Positions 42,651 through 51,704 of a DNA stretch of 64,000 bases are shown piece after piece (position 1 is the stretch's first letter; every line of letters starts with the position of its first letter). The position numbers and the translations under genes were made by a program. The notes under the pieces are model-generated. The model was not told the origin of the DNA and made no database searches. It worked only from the letters and a program-made list of their open reading frames with translations. This DNA comes from Chryseobacterium gregarium DSM 19109 (GTDB lineage: Bacteria; Bacteroidota; Bacteroidia; Flavobacteriales; Weeksellaceae), in NCBI RefSeq assembly GCF_000430845.1, contig NZ_AUMU01000008.1:1-64000 (forward strand). Reading direction: 5' to 3'.

Positions 42651-42957
42651 AATATTGATATTTTGGTGTTATATGGTTGTATTATGTTAAATACAATTAT
42701 CGTACAAAGTGGTACCTCTAAAAATCTTTTAACTTGATTTATAATTTTTTAAGAAAAATTATGTTGTAATTCCAACGGAACTTCCTGATGTGATGTTTTC
42801 AACTTGAATTTATGATATCGTTAATAGATTAGTTTACTCTGTCTATTTGACTGCAAGGTCCAGGCTACATAATCCATAGGACATTCAGAAATAAATCACG
42901 TTGATCTCGAGTTGTATTTTACATACCTATTAAAGCAAATTTATTATTTTAAAAAAA
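42651..42957. other. Intergenic stretch without a supported gene
   Basis: About 300 nt of AT-rich DNA between the two low-complexity protein genes. No coding frame, tRNA or full promoter was recognised; a CCACTTTG near 42711 on the minus strand is a one-base variant of the -7 consensus. Confidence 0.4.
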
Positions 42958-42983
42958 ATCCTGAAACACTAATGCTTCAGGAT
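42951..42983 (-). terminator. Terminator of the Ser/Thr/Gln-rich protein gene
   Basis: On the minus strand ATCCTGAA and TTCAGGAT (42958-42983 outer ends) form an 8-bp stem with a 10-nt loop, followed by a run of T (plus-strand A-run 42951-42958). Confidence 0.75.
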
Positions 42984-43007
42984 CATTTCTACTTTGAATA
43001 TTTATAA

Positions 43008-43310
43008 CTACTTCGATTTCTTTTTAGATTTACTTTTGGTCGCTTCATCTTTAGGCTTGGTAGCATCAGAATTTCCATCTGATTGCGCCGATGCTGTGGT
43101 GTTGTCTACAGCAGTAGTCACTTTAGCTGTATCCATAGTAGTAACTTCTGCTTTCTGGGCTTCTGTCGCGGTAGTGGTTCCCAAATCAGAACCGGATTGT
43201 GAATTCTGAGTGGTTGTACCTTGTGATGGATTTTGTTGTGTTGTAGACTGTGCTGATACTGCACCTAAACTTAATACTGTAAACGCTGCCGTTAAAACTA
43301 ACTTTTTCAT
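43008..43310 (-). CDS. Low-complexity secreted Ser/Thr/Gln-rich protein
   Basis: The 100-residue protein starts with a signal peptide (MKKLVLTAAFTVLSLGAVSA). The mature part is almost entirely Ser, Thr, Gln, Ala and Asp (QSTTQQNPSQGTTTQNSQ), ending in a run of lysine and serine (KSKSKKKSK). It is expected to be disordered. The plan is the same as the upstream-facing neighbour at 42303: signal, Thr-rich body, Lys-rich tail. Sequence gives no function; envelope or adhesive roles are only speculation. Confidence 0.7.
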   Translation of the reverse strand: MKKLVLTAAFTVLSLGAVSAQSTTQQNPSQGTTTQNSQSGSDLGTTTATEAQKAEVTTMDTAKVTTAVDNTTASAQSDGNSDATKPKDEATKSKSKKKSK

Positions 43311-43426
43311 AATATCTTTTTTTTTAATGGTTGTTTCTATGAAACGGCAATACTTTACCGAATCGTATACAGCAACTTCTTATTTAACGTAGTTTATTAT
43401 TCTTTAAGAGCAATTTTGATTTCAGG

Positions 43427-43921
43427 CTATTTTTCTAAATTTTTCATAATTTTTTCAACAAACTCATAGGCTGCAGGGCATATAACCGTGTTTTTAATCA
43501 TCAGGTCATTGATCTGATAAATTTTTTTGCGGTCGGTATGAGGGTATTCCCTGCAGGCTTTCGGACGTACATCGTAAATTGAACATGTATTGTCTTCATT
43601 TAAAAAATGACACGGCAGGTTTTGCAGAACCTTATCCTGGTCTTCATCAACCCTTAAAAACTTGGCTTCAAAATCAGCAGGCTTCAGCCTAAGGTGCCTG
43701 GCAATCCTTTCAATATCTTTTTCCGTATACAAAGGTCCTGTGGTTTTACAGCAGTTGGCGCATTGAAGGCAGTCAATACTTTCAAAAACTTCATCATGTG
43801 TTTCCTGGACCAAATAATCCAGGTTTTTCGGTGGTTTCTTCTTCAGGCCGTCCAAAAATTTTTTATGCTCTTTCTGCTTTTGTAAAGCCTGTTTTTTGTA
43901 AAATTCTAAATTCATGATCAT
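43427..43921 (-). CDS. YkgJ family cysteine-cluster protein
   Basis: The 164-residue protein has the cysteine set typical of YkgJ/zinc- or Fe-S-cluster proteins: IDCLQCANCCKTTGP near residue 50-64, then LPCHFLNEDNTCSIYDVRPKACREYP, and a last cysteine in NTVICPAAYEF. It is likely to bind a metal cluster; the reaction is unknown. The start is ATG 43921, or 43915 two codons later. It overlaps the stop of the upstream Kir channel gene by one base, so they are coupled. Confidence 0.85.
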   Translation of the reverse strand: MIMNLEFYKKQALQKQKEHKKFLDGLKKKPPKNLDYLVQETHDEVFESIDCLQCANCCKTTGPLYTEKDIERIARHLRLKPADFEAKFLRVDEDQDKVLQNLPCHFLNEDNTCSIYDVRPKACREYPHTDRKKIYQINDLMIKNTVICPAAYEFVEKIMKNLEK

Positions 43922-44886
43922 TATTCTTGCGTCAGTGCGGGAAGATCTGCTTTCTGGTAGTGGTTGATTTTATCCAGATCAAGAACCGTAGAAAGATTCT
44001 GTCTGTCGGGATAATACATCGGGACAAACCTGGCTCCGTAAATAATCTCTTTGGAAATATAGGAAGACCTTTGAACGACTGTGTTTGAAAATACTTCATC
44101 AAAAGCGCGAACATGAATGATAACTTCAATATCCGTATTTCTGAAATCTTCCTCAGCAAAACCATAAAACGGTGAATCTTCATCGATAACATGGACAATC
44201 GTCCAGTTAAGCGCGAGGGTATTAATCTTGCTAAGTTGGGTTTTTAAGGTGTAAAAACGGCTTTTCGGTACATTCTTTTCCATTACGCCGATAGCGGCAG
44301 AGACAATTACCTCGGCATCTGTTAAAGCGTTGTTTTTATAAGGTGCCAGTCTGAACATTAGAGCTGTTCTTTCCTTAAAAGGAGCAATCACGGCAATTTC
44401 AGAAAATCTCAGATAGGCTCTTGGCCTGGAAAATCTTCCGTAAAAAAGTCCCGTTGCAATGGCAAAAGTAAGCAGTCCCAGGAACGCTTCAAAAGTAGCC
44501 ACCAGGCTTGCCGTAAAACCTACCGGGGCAATCCTGCCGTAGCCGACCGTAGTAAAAGTCTGTGAACTGAAAAAAAACACATCAATAAATTCATTCATCG
44601 GATCGCTTTTATCAATACCGGTTAAATGCTCTACGCCGATAAGGTAATAGATCAGAGCAAAGAAAATATTAACCAAAATGTAGGCGATAACCAGGTATGA
44701 CAGAAACTGAAAAGTCGACAGGTCAAGCATGGTATGGTACCAGCTGAAGCGGTTGAACATATTAACGCCTTTACGGTTAACATTCGGAAGCCCGTCTTTA
44801 TTGATAAACCTTCCTGAAGCATTGTCGCCGAAGCCGCTGTTCTCAGTATTTTTCTGGTCAATCTTTTGCCTGAATCCTCTTGCCAT
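43921..44886 (-). CDS. Inward-rectifier potassium channel (KirBac type)
   Basis: The 321-residue channel has a slide-helix region, the outer helix (FLSYLVIAYILVNIFFALIY), and a pore with selectivity filter TVGYG in SSQTFTTVGYGRIAP. The inner helix (SLVATFEAFLGLLTFAIATG) leads into a cytoplasmic beta-rich Kir domain (residues about 150-310) with RPRAYLRFSEIAVIAPFKER. The usual KirBac length is matched. It conducts potassium across the inner membrane. The YkgJ gene overlaps its stop; a TATCTTTG box at 45009-45016 (minus) is a possible promoter. Confidence 0.93.
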   Translation of the reverse strand: MARGFRQKIDQKNTENSGFGDNASGRFINKDGLPNVNRKGVNMFNRFSWYHTMLDLSTFQFLSYLVIAYILVNIFFALIYYLIGVEHLTGIDKSDPMNEFIDVFFFSSQTFTTVGYGRIAPVGFTASLVATFEAFLGLLTFAIATGLFYGRFSRPRAYLRFSEIAVIAPFKERTALMFRLAPYKNNALTDAEVIVSAAIGVMEKNVPKSRFYTLKTQLSKINTLALNWTIVHVIDEDSPFYGFAEEDFRNTDIEVIIHVRAFDEVFSNTVVQRSSYISKEIIYGARFVPMYYPDRQNLSTVLDLDKINHYQKADLPALTQE

Positions 44887-45075
44887 GTGTTATGTATTGA
44901 TCTTTTACTGCTTTTTGCTGGTTTGTCAAAGGCAATTTAATTTTAGAATATAAAAATTTTGTAGGATACTCAAACGTTTTATTTCTATATTCTCTTTTCA
45001 TCCCGGTGCAAAGATAAAATATTGTTTTCATGAAATTTATCAATTCCATGATTGAATTTCCCAATTAATTTACAG

Positions 45076-45083
45076 TAAATTTG
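45076..45083 (+). promoter_or_regulatory. -7 box of the truncated haemoglobin gene, very close to the ATG
   Basis: TAAATTTG fits TAnnTTTG and ends 4 nt before the ATG at 45088. If used, transcription would begin at or almost at the start codon, giving a leaderless message. Confidence 0.45.
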
Positions 45084-45087
45084 ATCT

Positions 45088-45468
45088 ATGAAAAAGTTGG
45101 AATCACGAGAAGATATTGAGCATCTTATCAATTCATTTTATGCTAAAGTCGTTAAGGATGAAGTGATTGGTTTTTTCTTTAATGATGTTGCCAAAGTTGA
45201 TTGGGATAAGCACTTGCCCAAGATGTATGCCTTCTGGGAGTCTGTTCTTTTCGGGCAGATGACTTATAAAGGAAATCCGATAGGTGCGCATTTCCCCATC
45301 AATGAAATGCAGGCCATGGAGCAGAAGCACTTCGATCGTTGGTTACACCTCTGGACGGCCACGATTGAAGAAAAATTTACTGGAGAAAATGCAGACACCG
45401 CCATTTATAAAGCAGAGAACATTGCTAAATTAATGGCTTTCAAAATGGATTTGGCAAGAAAGCTGTAA
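45088..45468 (+). CDS. Group III truncated haemoglobin
   Basis: The 126-residue haem protein matches group III truncated globins, which bind oxygen or nitric oxide. The proximal histidine is in KHFDRWLHLW (H following EQK), and the conserved FFNDV and WDKHLPKMYAFWESVLFG of the B-E region are present. The domain fills the entire protein. Physiological role in this lineage is unproven. It stands alone, divergent from the Kir channel gene. Confidence 0.9.
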   Translation: MKKLESREDIEHLINSFYAKVVKDEVIGFFFNDVAKVDWDKHLPKMYAFWESVLFGQMTYKGNPIGAHFPINEMQAMEQKHFDRWLHLWTATIEEKFTGENADTAIYKAENIAKLMAFKMDLARKL

Positions 45469-45488
45469 GATGTCAGGCAGCAGGTTTT

Positions 45489-46559
45489 TTAAGGAACAAT
45501 AACCGTAAAAATATAGGCTGCCAGGTTAACCAGCAATACCGTTCCGTAAAGAATATTGGTCTTGCCCCGGCTTAATGAAAGCATGACAATAAATACGGAC
45601 AGCGAAAGCAGGATAATATCTTTTTTATCCAAGCCCAAAACCAAAGGAATATCATAAATGATACACACCACGGAAACTGCCGGAATCGAAAGCCCTATAC
45701 TCGCCAGCGCAGAACCGAGAGCCAAATTAAGACTCGACTGGATCTGATTGGTTCTTGCCGCTCTGATTGCCGCTACCCCTTCCGGAAGAAGCACTACCGC
45801 AGCAATAATAACTCCAACCAAAGATTTCGGGGCTCCAAAACTCTGAACCATGTCCTCAATAGTCCCGGAAAGGCCTTTTGCCATCATAACCACAATCGAA
45901 AGGCAAATGACCAGGAAAGCAAAGCTTATTAAGGTCTTGTTCGTGGAGGGAATATAGTGTTCTTCAGAATCCTCACCCTTAACGACAAAATAGCTCCGGT
46001 GCCTTACGGTCTGAACCATTAAAAATATCCCGTAAATCACAAGGCAGGCAATAGAAACAAATATAAGCTGGGCCGTATTATAAAAAGGGCCATTCACACT
46101 GGATGTAAAATTTGGAAGAACCAGTGTTAAAATTAGAATAGAAACAATACTCACCAAATAGGTAGTAGCGGAAGTTCTTGCGAAAAACTGCTCGTGGTAT
46201 TTTACACCTCCCACTAAAATACAGATTCCTAAAATTCCATTGAGAATAATCATTACAGCGGCAAAAACAGTGTCCCGTGCCAGGGTAATGGCCTGGTCTC
46301 CGCCGGCAACCATCAGGGAAATAATTAAAGCAACTTCAATAATCGTAATACAAAGTGCTAAAATAATAGTTCCGAAAGGTTCACCAACTTTATGAGCGAC
46401 TACTTCCGCATGGTGCACTGCCGACAAAACACTTCCGGTCAGTAAAATTCCGGCAACAATATCTGAAACGATTCCCATTCCCATCAGTCCGGAAAAATAA
46501 TATCCTACTGCCAGAACAGGAAAAACGTACGTATAATGTAAAAAGTCTTTTATTCTCAT
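45489..46559 (-). CDS. Calcium/proton antiporter, ChaA/CaCA family
   Basis: The 356-residue inner-membrane protein has about eleven helices and the two alpha repeats of cation/proton exchangers. Repeat 1 is GEPFGTIILALCITIIEVAL with its essential Glu; repeat 2 is VVLLPEGVAAIRAARTNQIQ with Glu, followed by LNLALGSALASIGLSIPA. It likely expels Ca2+ (perhaps Na+ or K+). The start at 46559 (MRIKDFLHY) aligns with relatives; the frame is open 6 codons earlier. It may be the last gene of the operon that begins at 50949. Confidence 0.88.
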   Translation of the reverse strand: MRIKDFLHYTYVFPVLAVGYYFSGLMGMGIVSDIVAGILLTGSVLSAVHHAEVVAHKVGEPFGTIILALCITIIEVALIISLMVAGGDQAITLARDTVFAAVMIILNGILGICILVGGVKYHEQFFARTSATTYLVSIVSILILTLVLPNFTSSVNGPFYNTAQLIFVSIACLVIYGIFLMVQTVRHRSYFVVKGEDSEEHYIPSTNKTLISFAFLVICLSIVVMMAKGLSGTIEDMVQSFGAPKSLVGVIIAAVVLLPEGVAAIRAARTNQIQSSLNLALGSALASIGLSIPAVSVVCIIYDIPLVLGLDKKDIILLSLSVFIVMLSLSRGKTNILYGTVLLVNLAAYIFTVIVP

Positions 46560-46622
46560 AGTGTCTACAAAATACAAAAAATCTATGGGATTTAAAATAT
46601 CAGAAGAAAGTATTAATGCAAT

Positions 46623-46976
46623 TTAGTGATTCCAGAAATAAAAATCCTGTAAATCCGTCAGCATATGAAATAATAGTCCAATGCCGATGATTCTGATATT
46701 TCCTTTGAAGAATAACATCAAAAAATACACCGCAATGGCGTAATAAGAATGTAAAAAATGAAATCCTACGCTTGCCCTGTCGGGATCAAAAATAGGATCG
46801 GCAAATAAATGATCCAGGTCCACCAACATGGTGGCTAGTAAAATTAAATACACCTTTTTCCAGTTTTCAGGATAAAAAACCAGTGCAATGAAAATAGGGA
46901 AAACAAAATGTAAAAAATAATGCATTCCTGCTTTTAATAGTCCGGCTTCTAAAAATTCCATTTGATAAATAAGCAT
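46623..46976 (-). CDS. DUF6122 family membrane protein
   Basis: The 117-residue protein has four hydrophobic helices carrying histidines and aspartates, in the order HYFLHF, MLVDLDHLFA, FHFLHSYYAI and FHMLTDLQDF. This pattern resembles the YdjM-type membrane-bound metal-dependent hydrolases, reduced to the core. DUF6122 proteins are common in Flavobacteriia and uncharacterised. It lies 10 nt after the 411-residue protein gene and 63 nt before the antiporter on the same strand. Confidence 0.78.
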   Translation of the reverse strand: MLIYQMEFLEAGLLKAGMHYFLHFVFPIFIALVFYPENWKKVYLILLATMLVDLDHLFADPIFDPDRASVGFHFLHSYYAIAVYFLMLFFKGNIRIIGIGLLFHMLTDLQDFYFWNH

Positions 46977-46986
46977 GATGTTGTAT

Positions 46987-48222
46987 TTACCATCTTAAAA
47001 TCAGAGGCAGTTCTTCCTCCTTAAATTTTAATTTCAAATAATAGTCCTGATCCTTATTTCCATAAAAAATATAGTCTAATCCTGAAATTATTTTCTTTTC
47101 GGTTGCGGTTAAAGATTTGAAAGAAGATGATAATAAACCGGTATTTCTTACAAAAATATAATTTTCATGTGACACCGGAGATAAGGAAACGGGTTTTCGG
47201 GTTGATCTTATTTCAAAACCGTCTCCCTTTGCATTAACTAAATTCGGTTGGAAAGGAATTGCCGTAAATTGACTGTGGGCATTGATCCATTTTTTGTTTT
47301 GAAAATATTGCTTCGTTTTTTCTGAATCTGAACTTTGAAGATCAATCACATAATTCGGCTGAATGATTTTCTGGAAAGTCTTTTTTTCAATCTCATTGAA
47401 ATTATCGTCATACCCGTAAGTGATGATCGTATCGTTTACCTGTTTGAGTTCTGCAGCCGCTTTTAAATAATTTATCTGAGAAGAATTGGCAAAAGTTTTA
47501 TCAAAAATAGAACTGAAATTTTTGATGTTTTCAGCATCTAATTCTGTTTCAATAAAAGATATTGTTTGTTGTAGTTTGGAAATAACCGGAGCTGGATCGT
47601 ATGAATTTGAATTGTTTTCAATTATAATTTCATCAGAATTTAATTCAATAGAAAAATTTTGGCTGGCTTTATCAGATGTGAATAAAATACTTCCCAAACC
47701 ATTGGTTATAAGTTCTTCAGCATTAAGAGTGTTAATTTCAGAAGACGGAAGCCGTTGATAGTCTATCCTTTCAAACCCCTGATCAGAAGTTCCAATAATG
47801 CAGTTTTTATCTAGCAATTTGATATAAACCTGATCTTTTCTGAAAATATTGTTTCCTCGATCTGTAAATTTTTGCTGTTTTAAAAATGTGATAAATTTTT
47901 GTCTGTCTCTTAATTTAAAGACGCTGTACCAATCGGAAAATTTAGAATTTTTCAAATGGAAAACCTGAAAAAAATCGGGAATTTCCACTCCCGATTTCAG
48001 TATAGAAATTGAATTTTTATCTTCATTTTTCCTGCCAAACCATTGCGAAGGATGGGTAGACAGACTGTAAACATATTGTCTCGTTAATTTTTTTGCATCG
48101 ACTAAGATGATTACATCTGCATTGGCAGAAACAATTGTGAAAGGATTCTTTTTATGGTAAAACACAAAATAAATCGTGGTTGCGAGCAGAAAAATCAATA
48201 AAACAATAAGCTTTTTTTTCAT
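46987..48222 (-). CDS. Hypothetical envelope protein with one N-terminal membrane anchor
   Basis: The 411-residue protein has a single hydrophobic N-terminus (KLIVLLIFLLATTIYFVFY) and the rest outside the membrane. The first part after the anchor, FTIVSANADVIILVDAKKL, resembles the opening of DUF4836/DUF3352-like proteins in its upstream partner, but no family can be named with confidence. The remainder is polar, beta-rich and Asn/Ser-rich. Its ATG directly abuts the stop of the 681-residue gene, so they are cotranslated. Confidence 0.7.
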   Translation of the reverse strand: MKKKLIVLLIFLLATTIYFVFYHKKNPFTIVSANADVIILVDAKKLTRQYVYSLSTHPSQWFGRKNEDKNSISILKSGVEIPDFFQVFHLKNSKFSDWYSVFKLRDRQKFITFLKQQKFTDRGNNIFRKDQVYIKLLDKNCIIGTSDQGFERIDYQRLPSSEINTLNAEELITNGLGSILFTSDKASQNFSIELNSDEIIIENNSNSYDPAPVISKLQQTISFIETELDAENIKNFSSIFDKTFANSSQINYLKAAAELKQVNDTIITYGYDDNFNEIEKKTFQKIIQPNYVIDLQSSDSEKTKQYFQNKKWINAHSQFTAIPFQPNLVNAKGDGFEIRSTRKPVSLSPVSHENYIFVRNTGLLSSSFKSLTATEKKIISGLDYIFYGNKDQDYYLKLKFKEEELPLILRW

Positions 48223-50268
48223 TTATAAAACCGGTGTTTTTTTCTCGGATTCTTTGATCTTATAAATTTCGTTCCCCAGATCAAAGAAATACATTAAACT
48301 GTTTTCGGAGGAATTGTTAGTGTCATAATTAACTTCCGTCTCTATTCTGTTTCCTTTGGCTTCGGTTTTAAAATACACTTCTCCAATATTTTTCCTGAAG
48401 ACATCCATGATTTTCCGTTCAGAAGTACTCTTGAATTCTTTCTCCAGGCCAATTAAAAGCTTTTGAATGTTCATTCTTCCGGACATTGCATATTTAGAAG
48501 CGTCTTTTGCCCATTTTTTAGAGACCTCAGACTGATTTTTAGGGAGAATATTATCAGTAGAGGTGGTCATGTAAACGATTCCGTCTTTTACTGTGAAGAA
48601 CAAATGATCCAGGTATCCGGCTGCTTTTTCTTCTTTAAATTGATAAAATTCCCCTTTTTTAGAAAATCTTTTTGCCGTATTTTTATTGGTAATCAGAACA
48701 TTGAAAACACGGTTCCAGTATCCTTCATTTTCTGTGGCAAAGGCAAAGGTAAAATCCGGCATCATGACTTCCTTTGTTTTCTTTACTTCTTTTTCATTGT
48801 AATCATTATCGTAATCATAATCTGTATATTCTACGGTCTTAGATTTTAATTCATTCAAAACAAAAATACCGTTTCCGGGTGCAATTTTAGCAATGGCTTC
48901 TTCATCCAAGACAATTTTCATGGTTTCCATCATCAGGTCCATTTCTTTTTGGTATTCACCTTCGCCTGAGTTTTTCAGTAAACTGTACATGAGGTCAAAA
49001 TATCTGCTTCCATCAACATTCATGGCATAATATCCCATGCTTTTATCATTGATCAGAGCCATTAGTTTTTTATTTTTCCGACCTTTGTAAACCGCTGAAA
49101 ACTGTTTCTGGATTTCCGGGTCTTTATGCTGAAAACTGTTGACCAGTCTCACTTTATCATTATCGAAATAGAGGTTGTATGAAGAATTTGAATTGTAAAA
49201 ATTACTGAAAAACTGCCCGAATTCATATTTCTTTGACATCCTGCCGTAAATTCCTTCATTCACGATTCTGCCGTAATCGGTATATACGAAAACGTCAGAA
49301 TTACCATCGCGTGCCGAAAGGGCATCTTCAGAAACTTCAATTTCAAAATTTGAACTGAAATATCTGTCGAAGTCAGCTTCGGCCAGCCTTTTAACCATTT
49401 TGAACCTTTCAATTTTTAAAGAATCAAATTCTTTTTCATAAGTCAGGTCTCCGATATTTTCTTCTTCTTCCATCCCTTCATCCTGAGCCGGCGGCGGTAA
49501 AGCTTCAACCTGCTCTTCAGAATAGTTTTTATCTGTAGATCCTTTCTTTTCTTTCGGGTATTCGTGATGCTTTTCAAGATATTTGATGTCTTTCTGCATT
49601 CTTACGATTTCCGCATTATGCTCCTTTATGTCATCTTTCAGATATTTGATATCTTCTTTCAATATCTTGATTTCGTCTTTGTAATTGAAAGGCTGTTCCT
49701 GTTCTTCGGCGTAAACACTATCTACGGCAACTGTGGCGGTACTATCGTTAACGGCTACAGCACTGTCTGTTACAACATCCTCTTCCGTATCATATTTATA
49801 GGGCTTGCTGTAGCTCAACATTTTCAGGACAGCATGGTTTCCGTTCCATGCAACAAAAATATCATCATCCAGACTGACGTAAGAATAATTATTTTTCTTG
49901 GTAATTTCCAAGCCTTTTTTCTTGGTTGAATTAATAAACTCCTGAAATTTTTCTTTATTATCTAAAATAAAATGAGCAGTATAGGCCTTTATAGAATCAT
50001 TGAAACTTGCATAATGAACCTGCGTAGCATCATATTTTATTCCTGTTTTGGAATAATCATTCCATGACGGTTTTTCTTTATTTTCTTTAGCTACATCTAA
50101 TAGAAAGGGATTCAGCTTTTGCCAGTTAATCTTCTTATTAAGCTGCTTCCCGTTGATTTCCATATAGAAAACGGCATCATTGGGAAGCTTCATTTTCTGC
50201 TGTGCAAGAATATGTAATGAAGCAAAAAATAAGAAGGTTAGTTGTATTTTCTGTAAAATAGATTTCAT
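48223..50268 (-). CDS. Large exported protein, DUF4836-like
   Basis: The 681-residue product starts with a signal peptide (LTFLFFASLHILA) and KLPNDAVFYMEINGKQLNKK, a pattern found in DUF4836-type Bacteroidota envelope proteins. Around residues 165-265 a charged coiled-coil-like insert (EIKILKEDIKYLKDDIKEHN) is flanked by acidic, Asp/Glu-rich low complexity. The C-terminal half is beta-rich and repeats substrate-like strands (YFDLMYSLLKNS, FTFAFATENEGYW). Function is unknown. It is the second gene of the operon, 12 nt after the lipoprotein. Confidence 0.72.
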   Translation of the reverse strand: MKSILQKIQLTFLFFASLHILAQQKMKLPNDAVFYMEINGKQLNKKINWQKLNPFLLDVAKENKEKPSWNDYSKTGIKYDATQVHYASFNDSIKAYTAHFILDNKEKFQEFINSTKKKGLEITKKNNYSYVSLDDDIFVAWNGNHAVLKMLSYSKPYKYDTEEDVVTDSAVAVNDSTATVAVDSVYAEEQEQPFNYKDEIKILKEDIKYLKDDIKEHNAEIVRMQKDIKYLEKHHEYPKEKKGSTDKNYSEEQVEALPPPAQDEGMEEEENIGDLTYEKEFDSLKIERFKMVKRLAEADFDRYFSSNFEIEVSEDALSARDGNSDVFVYTDYGRIVNEGIYGRMSKKYEFGQFFSNFYNSNSSYNLYFDNDKVRLVNSFQHKDPEIQKQFSAVYKGRKNKKLMALINDKSMGYYAMNVDGSRYFDLMYSLLKNSGEGEYQKEMDLMMETMKIVLDEEAIAKIAPGNGIFVLNELKSKTVEYTDYDYDNDYNEKEVKKTKEVMMPDFTFAFATENEGYWNRVFNVLITNKNTAKRFSKKGEFYQFKEEKAAGYLDHLFFTVKDGIVYMTTSTDNILPKNQSEVSKKWAKDASKYAMSGRMNIQKLLIGLEKEFKSTSERKIMDVFRKNIGEVYFKTEAKGNRIETEVNYDTNNSSENSLMYFFDLGNEIYKIKESEKKTPVL

Positions 50269-50280
50269 GATTTCAGGAAA

Positions 50281-50949
50281 TTATTGGAATAGAATATTAT
50301 TTTGGATTTGTTTTTTCTGAAGGATAAAATCCAGGACATTAGCTTCTAATTTTACCGCTTTTCTGTTCGGAGAAAGAAGGTAAGAACTGTTGCTCTGAGA
50401 CTTTATCGTGTTTTCAAATTGTAAGACAGAAGTATATTTGGCCTCATTAAAGATTTCCTTATCTGCTTTACTCATCTTGTCGTATTCGCTTTTGAATGTA
50501 TTGGTTTTATTTCTGGTAAAGGTTTTCTTTGCTGAATTCTGGCTGTAAATCTGGGTTGGGATCATTCTGCCTAAGATGTTTTTGGCCTTTAACTGTTCCA
50601 AACCGGCATTGATGTTTTCAATTCTTTTGAAATTACAGCTCAGTTTGATGATGTAGTTATCAAAATCCATTGACGTTTTTACATTGGAAATCCCTGGAGT
50701 TGTTTTGAAGATTCTTGCCGCTTCATTGATCTTAGCTTCAATTTCAGCCTTTTTAGGAACTTTTTTACCGTTAACGGTTTCCATTTTGGAGATAGAGGCC
50801 AACCGGGTTCTGCTTTTGCTGGCGTTGAGAATAATGGTATACTCACCGCTGCCATCTGCTTTTACACTGGCTTTATCTATAATGTCAAAACAGCTTGTCA
50901 GTAACATAAGAGGGATAAACAGAAGAACCTGTTTAAAGAAAAATTTCAT
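50281..50949 (-). CDS. Hypothetical lipoprotein
   Basis: The 222-residue protein has a lipoprotein signal (LLFIPLMLLTSC, Cys 20) and no further membrane segment. The segment KASVKADGSGEYTIILNASK and a later IIKLSCNFKRIENINAG suggest a compact alpha/beta domain that also occurs in LppM-like lipoproteins, but this is a weak resemblance. It is the first gene of a tight operon with the 681- and 411-residue proteins, so the three products are likely to work together at the cell envelope. Confidence 0.7.
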   Translation of the reverse strand: MKFFFKQVLLFIPLMLLTSCFDIIDKASVKADGSGEYTIILNASKSRTRLASISKMETVNGKKVPKKAEIEAKINEAARIFKTTPGISNVKTSMDFDNYIIKLSCNFKRIENINAGLEQLKAKNILGRMIPTQIYSQNSAKKTFTRNKTNTFKSEYDKMSKADKEIFNEAKYTSVLQFENTIKSQSNSSYLLSPNRKAVKLEANVLDFILQKKQIQNNILFQ

Positions 50950-50985
50950 AGTTTGGCTTTAAGACACAAAAATACATCTTATTTC

Positions 50986-51702
50986 CTAAATTCTCCCTTT
51001 TAAGTACTCCTTTCGTACTTGTTCATCCAGTTTTTCAATGGAATACCGCAAACAGGTCCTTGGCATTTCTTTGTAATACCGATTGAGGTAACAGATGAGT
51101 TCGTTTTCATTTTTATTTCCCATTTCCCGAAGCATCCAGCCATTGGCTTTGTGCATCAGGTCATGCGGATGATCCAAATTCTGCGTGACCAATTCCTTAG
51201 TGAGTTCGAATGAACCTTTTCTGATGTAATACAGTGTTCCGACTACAGCGATTCTTTTGTGCCACATCTCGTCAGAACCTGACAGTTTTCTCAAAAGATC
51301 TTCATTACCGTGTTCAAAAGCGTACCGGCCTAATATCTTGTAACAGCTGGTGTCAACCAGATCCCAGTTATTGATATACGGTAAATGATCCAGATAAAAT
51401 TCAACAATTTTATCTTTTATAGCCTTATCCTTTGTTTTCTCAAATTTTGAAATCAGCATCAATAAAGCTGTCAGCCGGTGTTCATGATATTTTGAGGAAA
51501 GAAGTTCACTCAATTCATCCAAAGAAATTTTAACATAATAATTTTTCGCTACCGCCCTCTGGTCCGGAACCGTGACTCCCAGAAACAGGTCTCCTTCACC
51601 ATATTCGCCTTTTCCGGTTTTAAAAAATTTAGGGAAAAATTCTGCTTTTTCGGGGATTGACAGATCATTTAGTGCTTCAAAAATTTGATTGCAGATTCCC
51701 AT
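50986..51702 (-). CDS. DNA alkylation repair protein (AlkD-like)
   Basis: The 238-residue protein consists of HEAT-like helical repeats of the AlkC/AlkD glycosylase group that removes alkylated bases. Useful landmarks are FLGVTVPDQRAVAKNYY near residue 40, YINNWDLVDTSCYKILG with the catalytic-site Trp and Asp, and MWHKRIAVVGTLYYIRKG and ANGWMLREMGNKNENEL near the end. Full length is typical. It directly follows the decayed DUF4919-like gene on the same strand. Confidence 0.9.
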   Translation of the reverse strand: MGICNQIFEALNDLSIPEKAEFFPKFFKTGKGEYGEGDLFLGVTVPDQRAVAKNYYVKISLDELSELLSSKYHEHRLTALLMLISKFEKTKDKAIKDKIVEFYLDHLPYINNWDLVDTSCYKILGRYAFEHGNEDLLRKLSGSDEMWHKRIAVVGTLYYIRKGSFELTKELVTQNLDHPHDLMHKANGWMLREMGNKNENELICYLNRYYKEMPRTCLRYSIEKLDEQVRKEYLKGRI

Positions 51703-51704
51703 AA

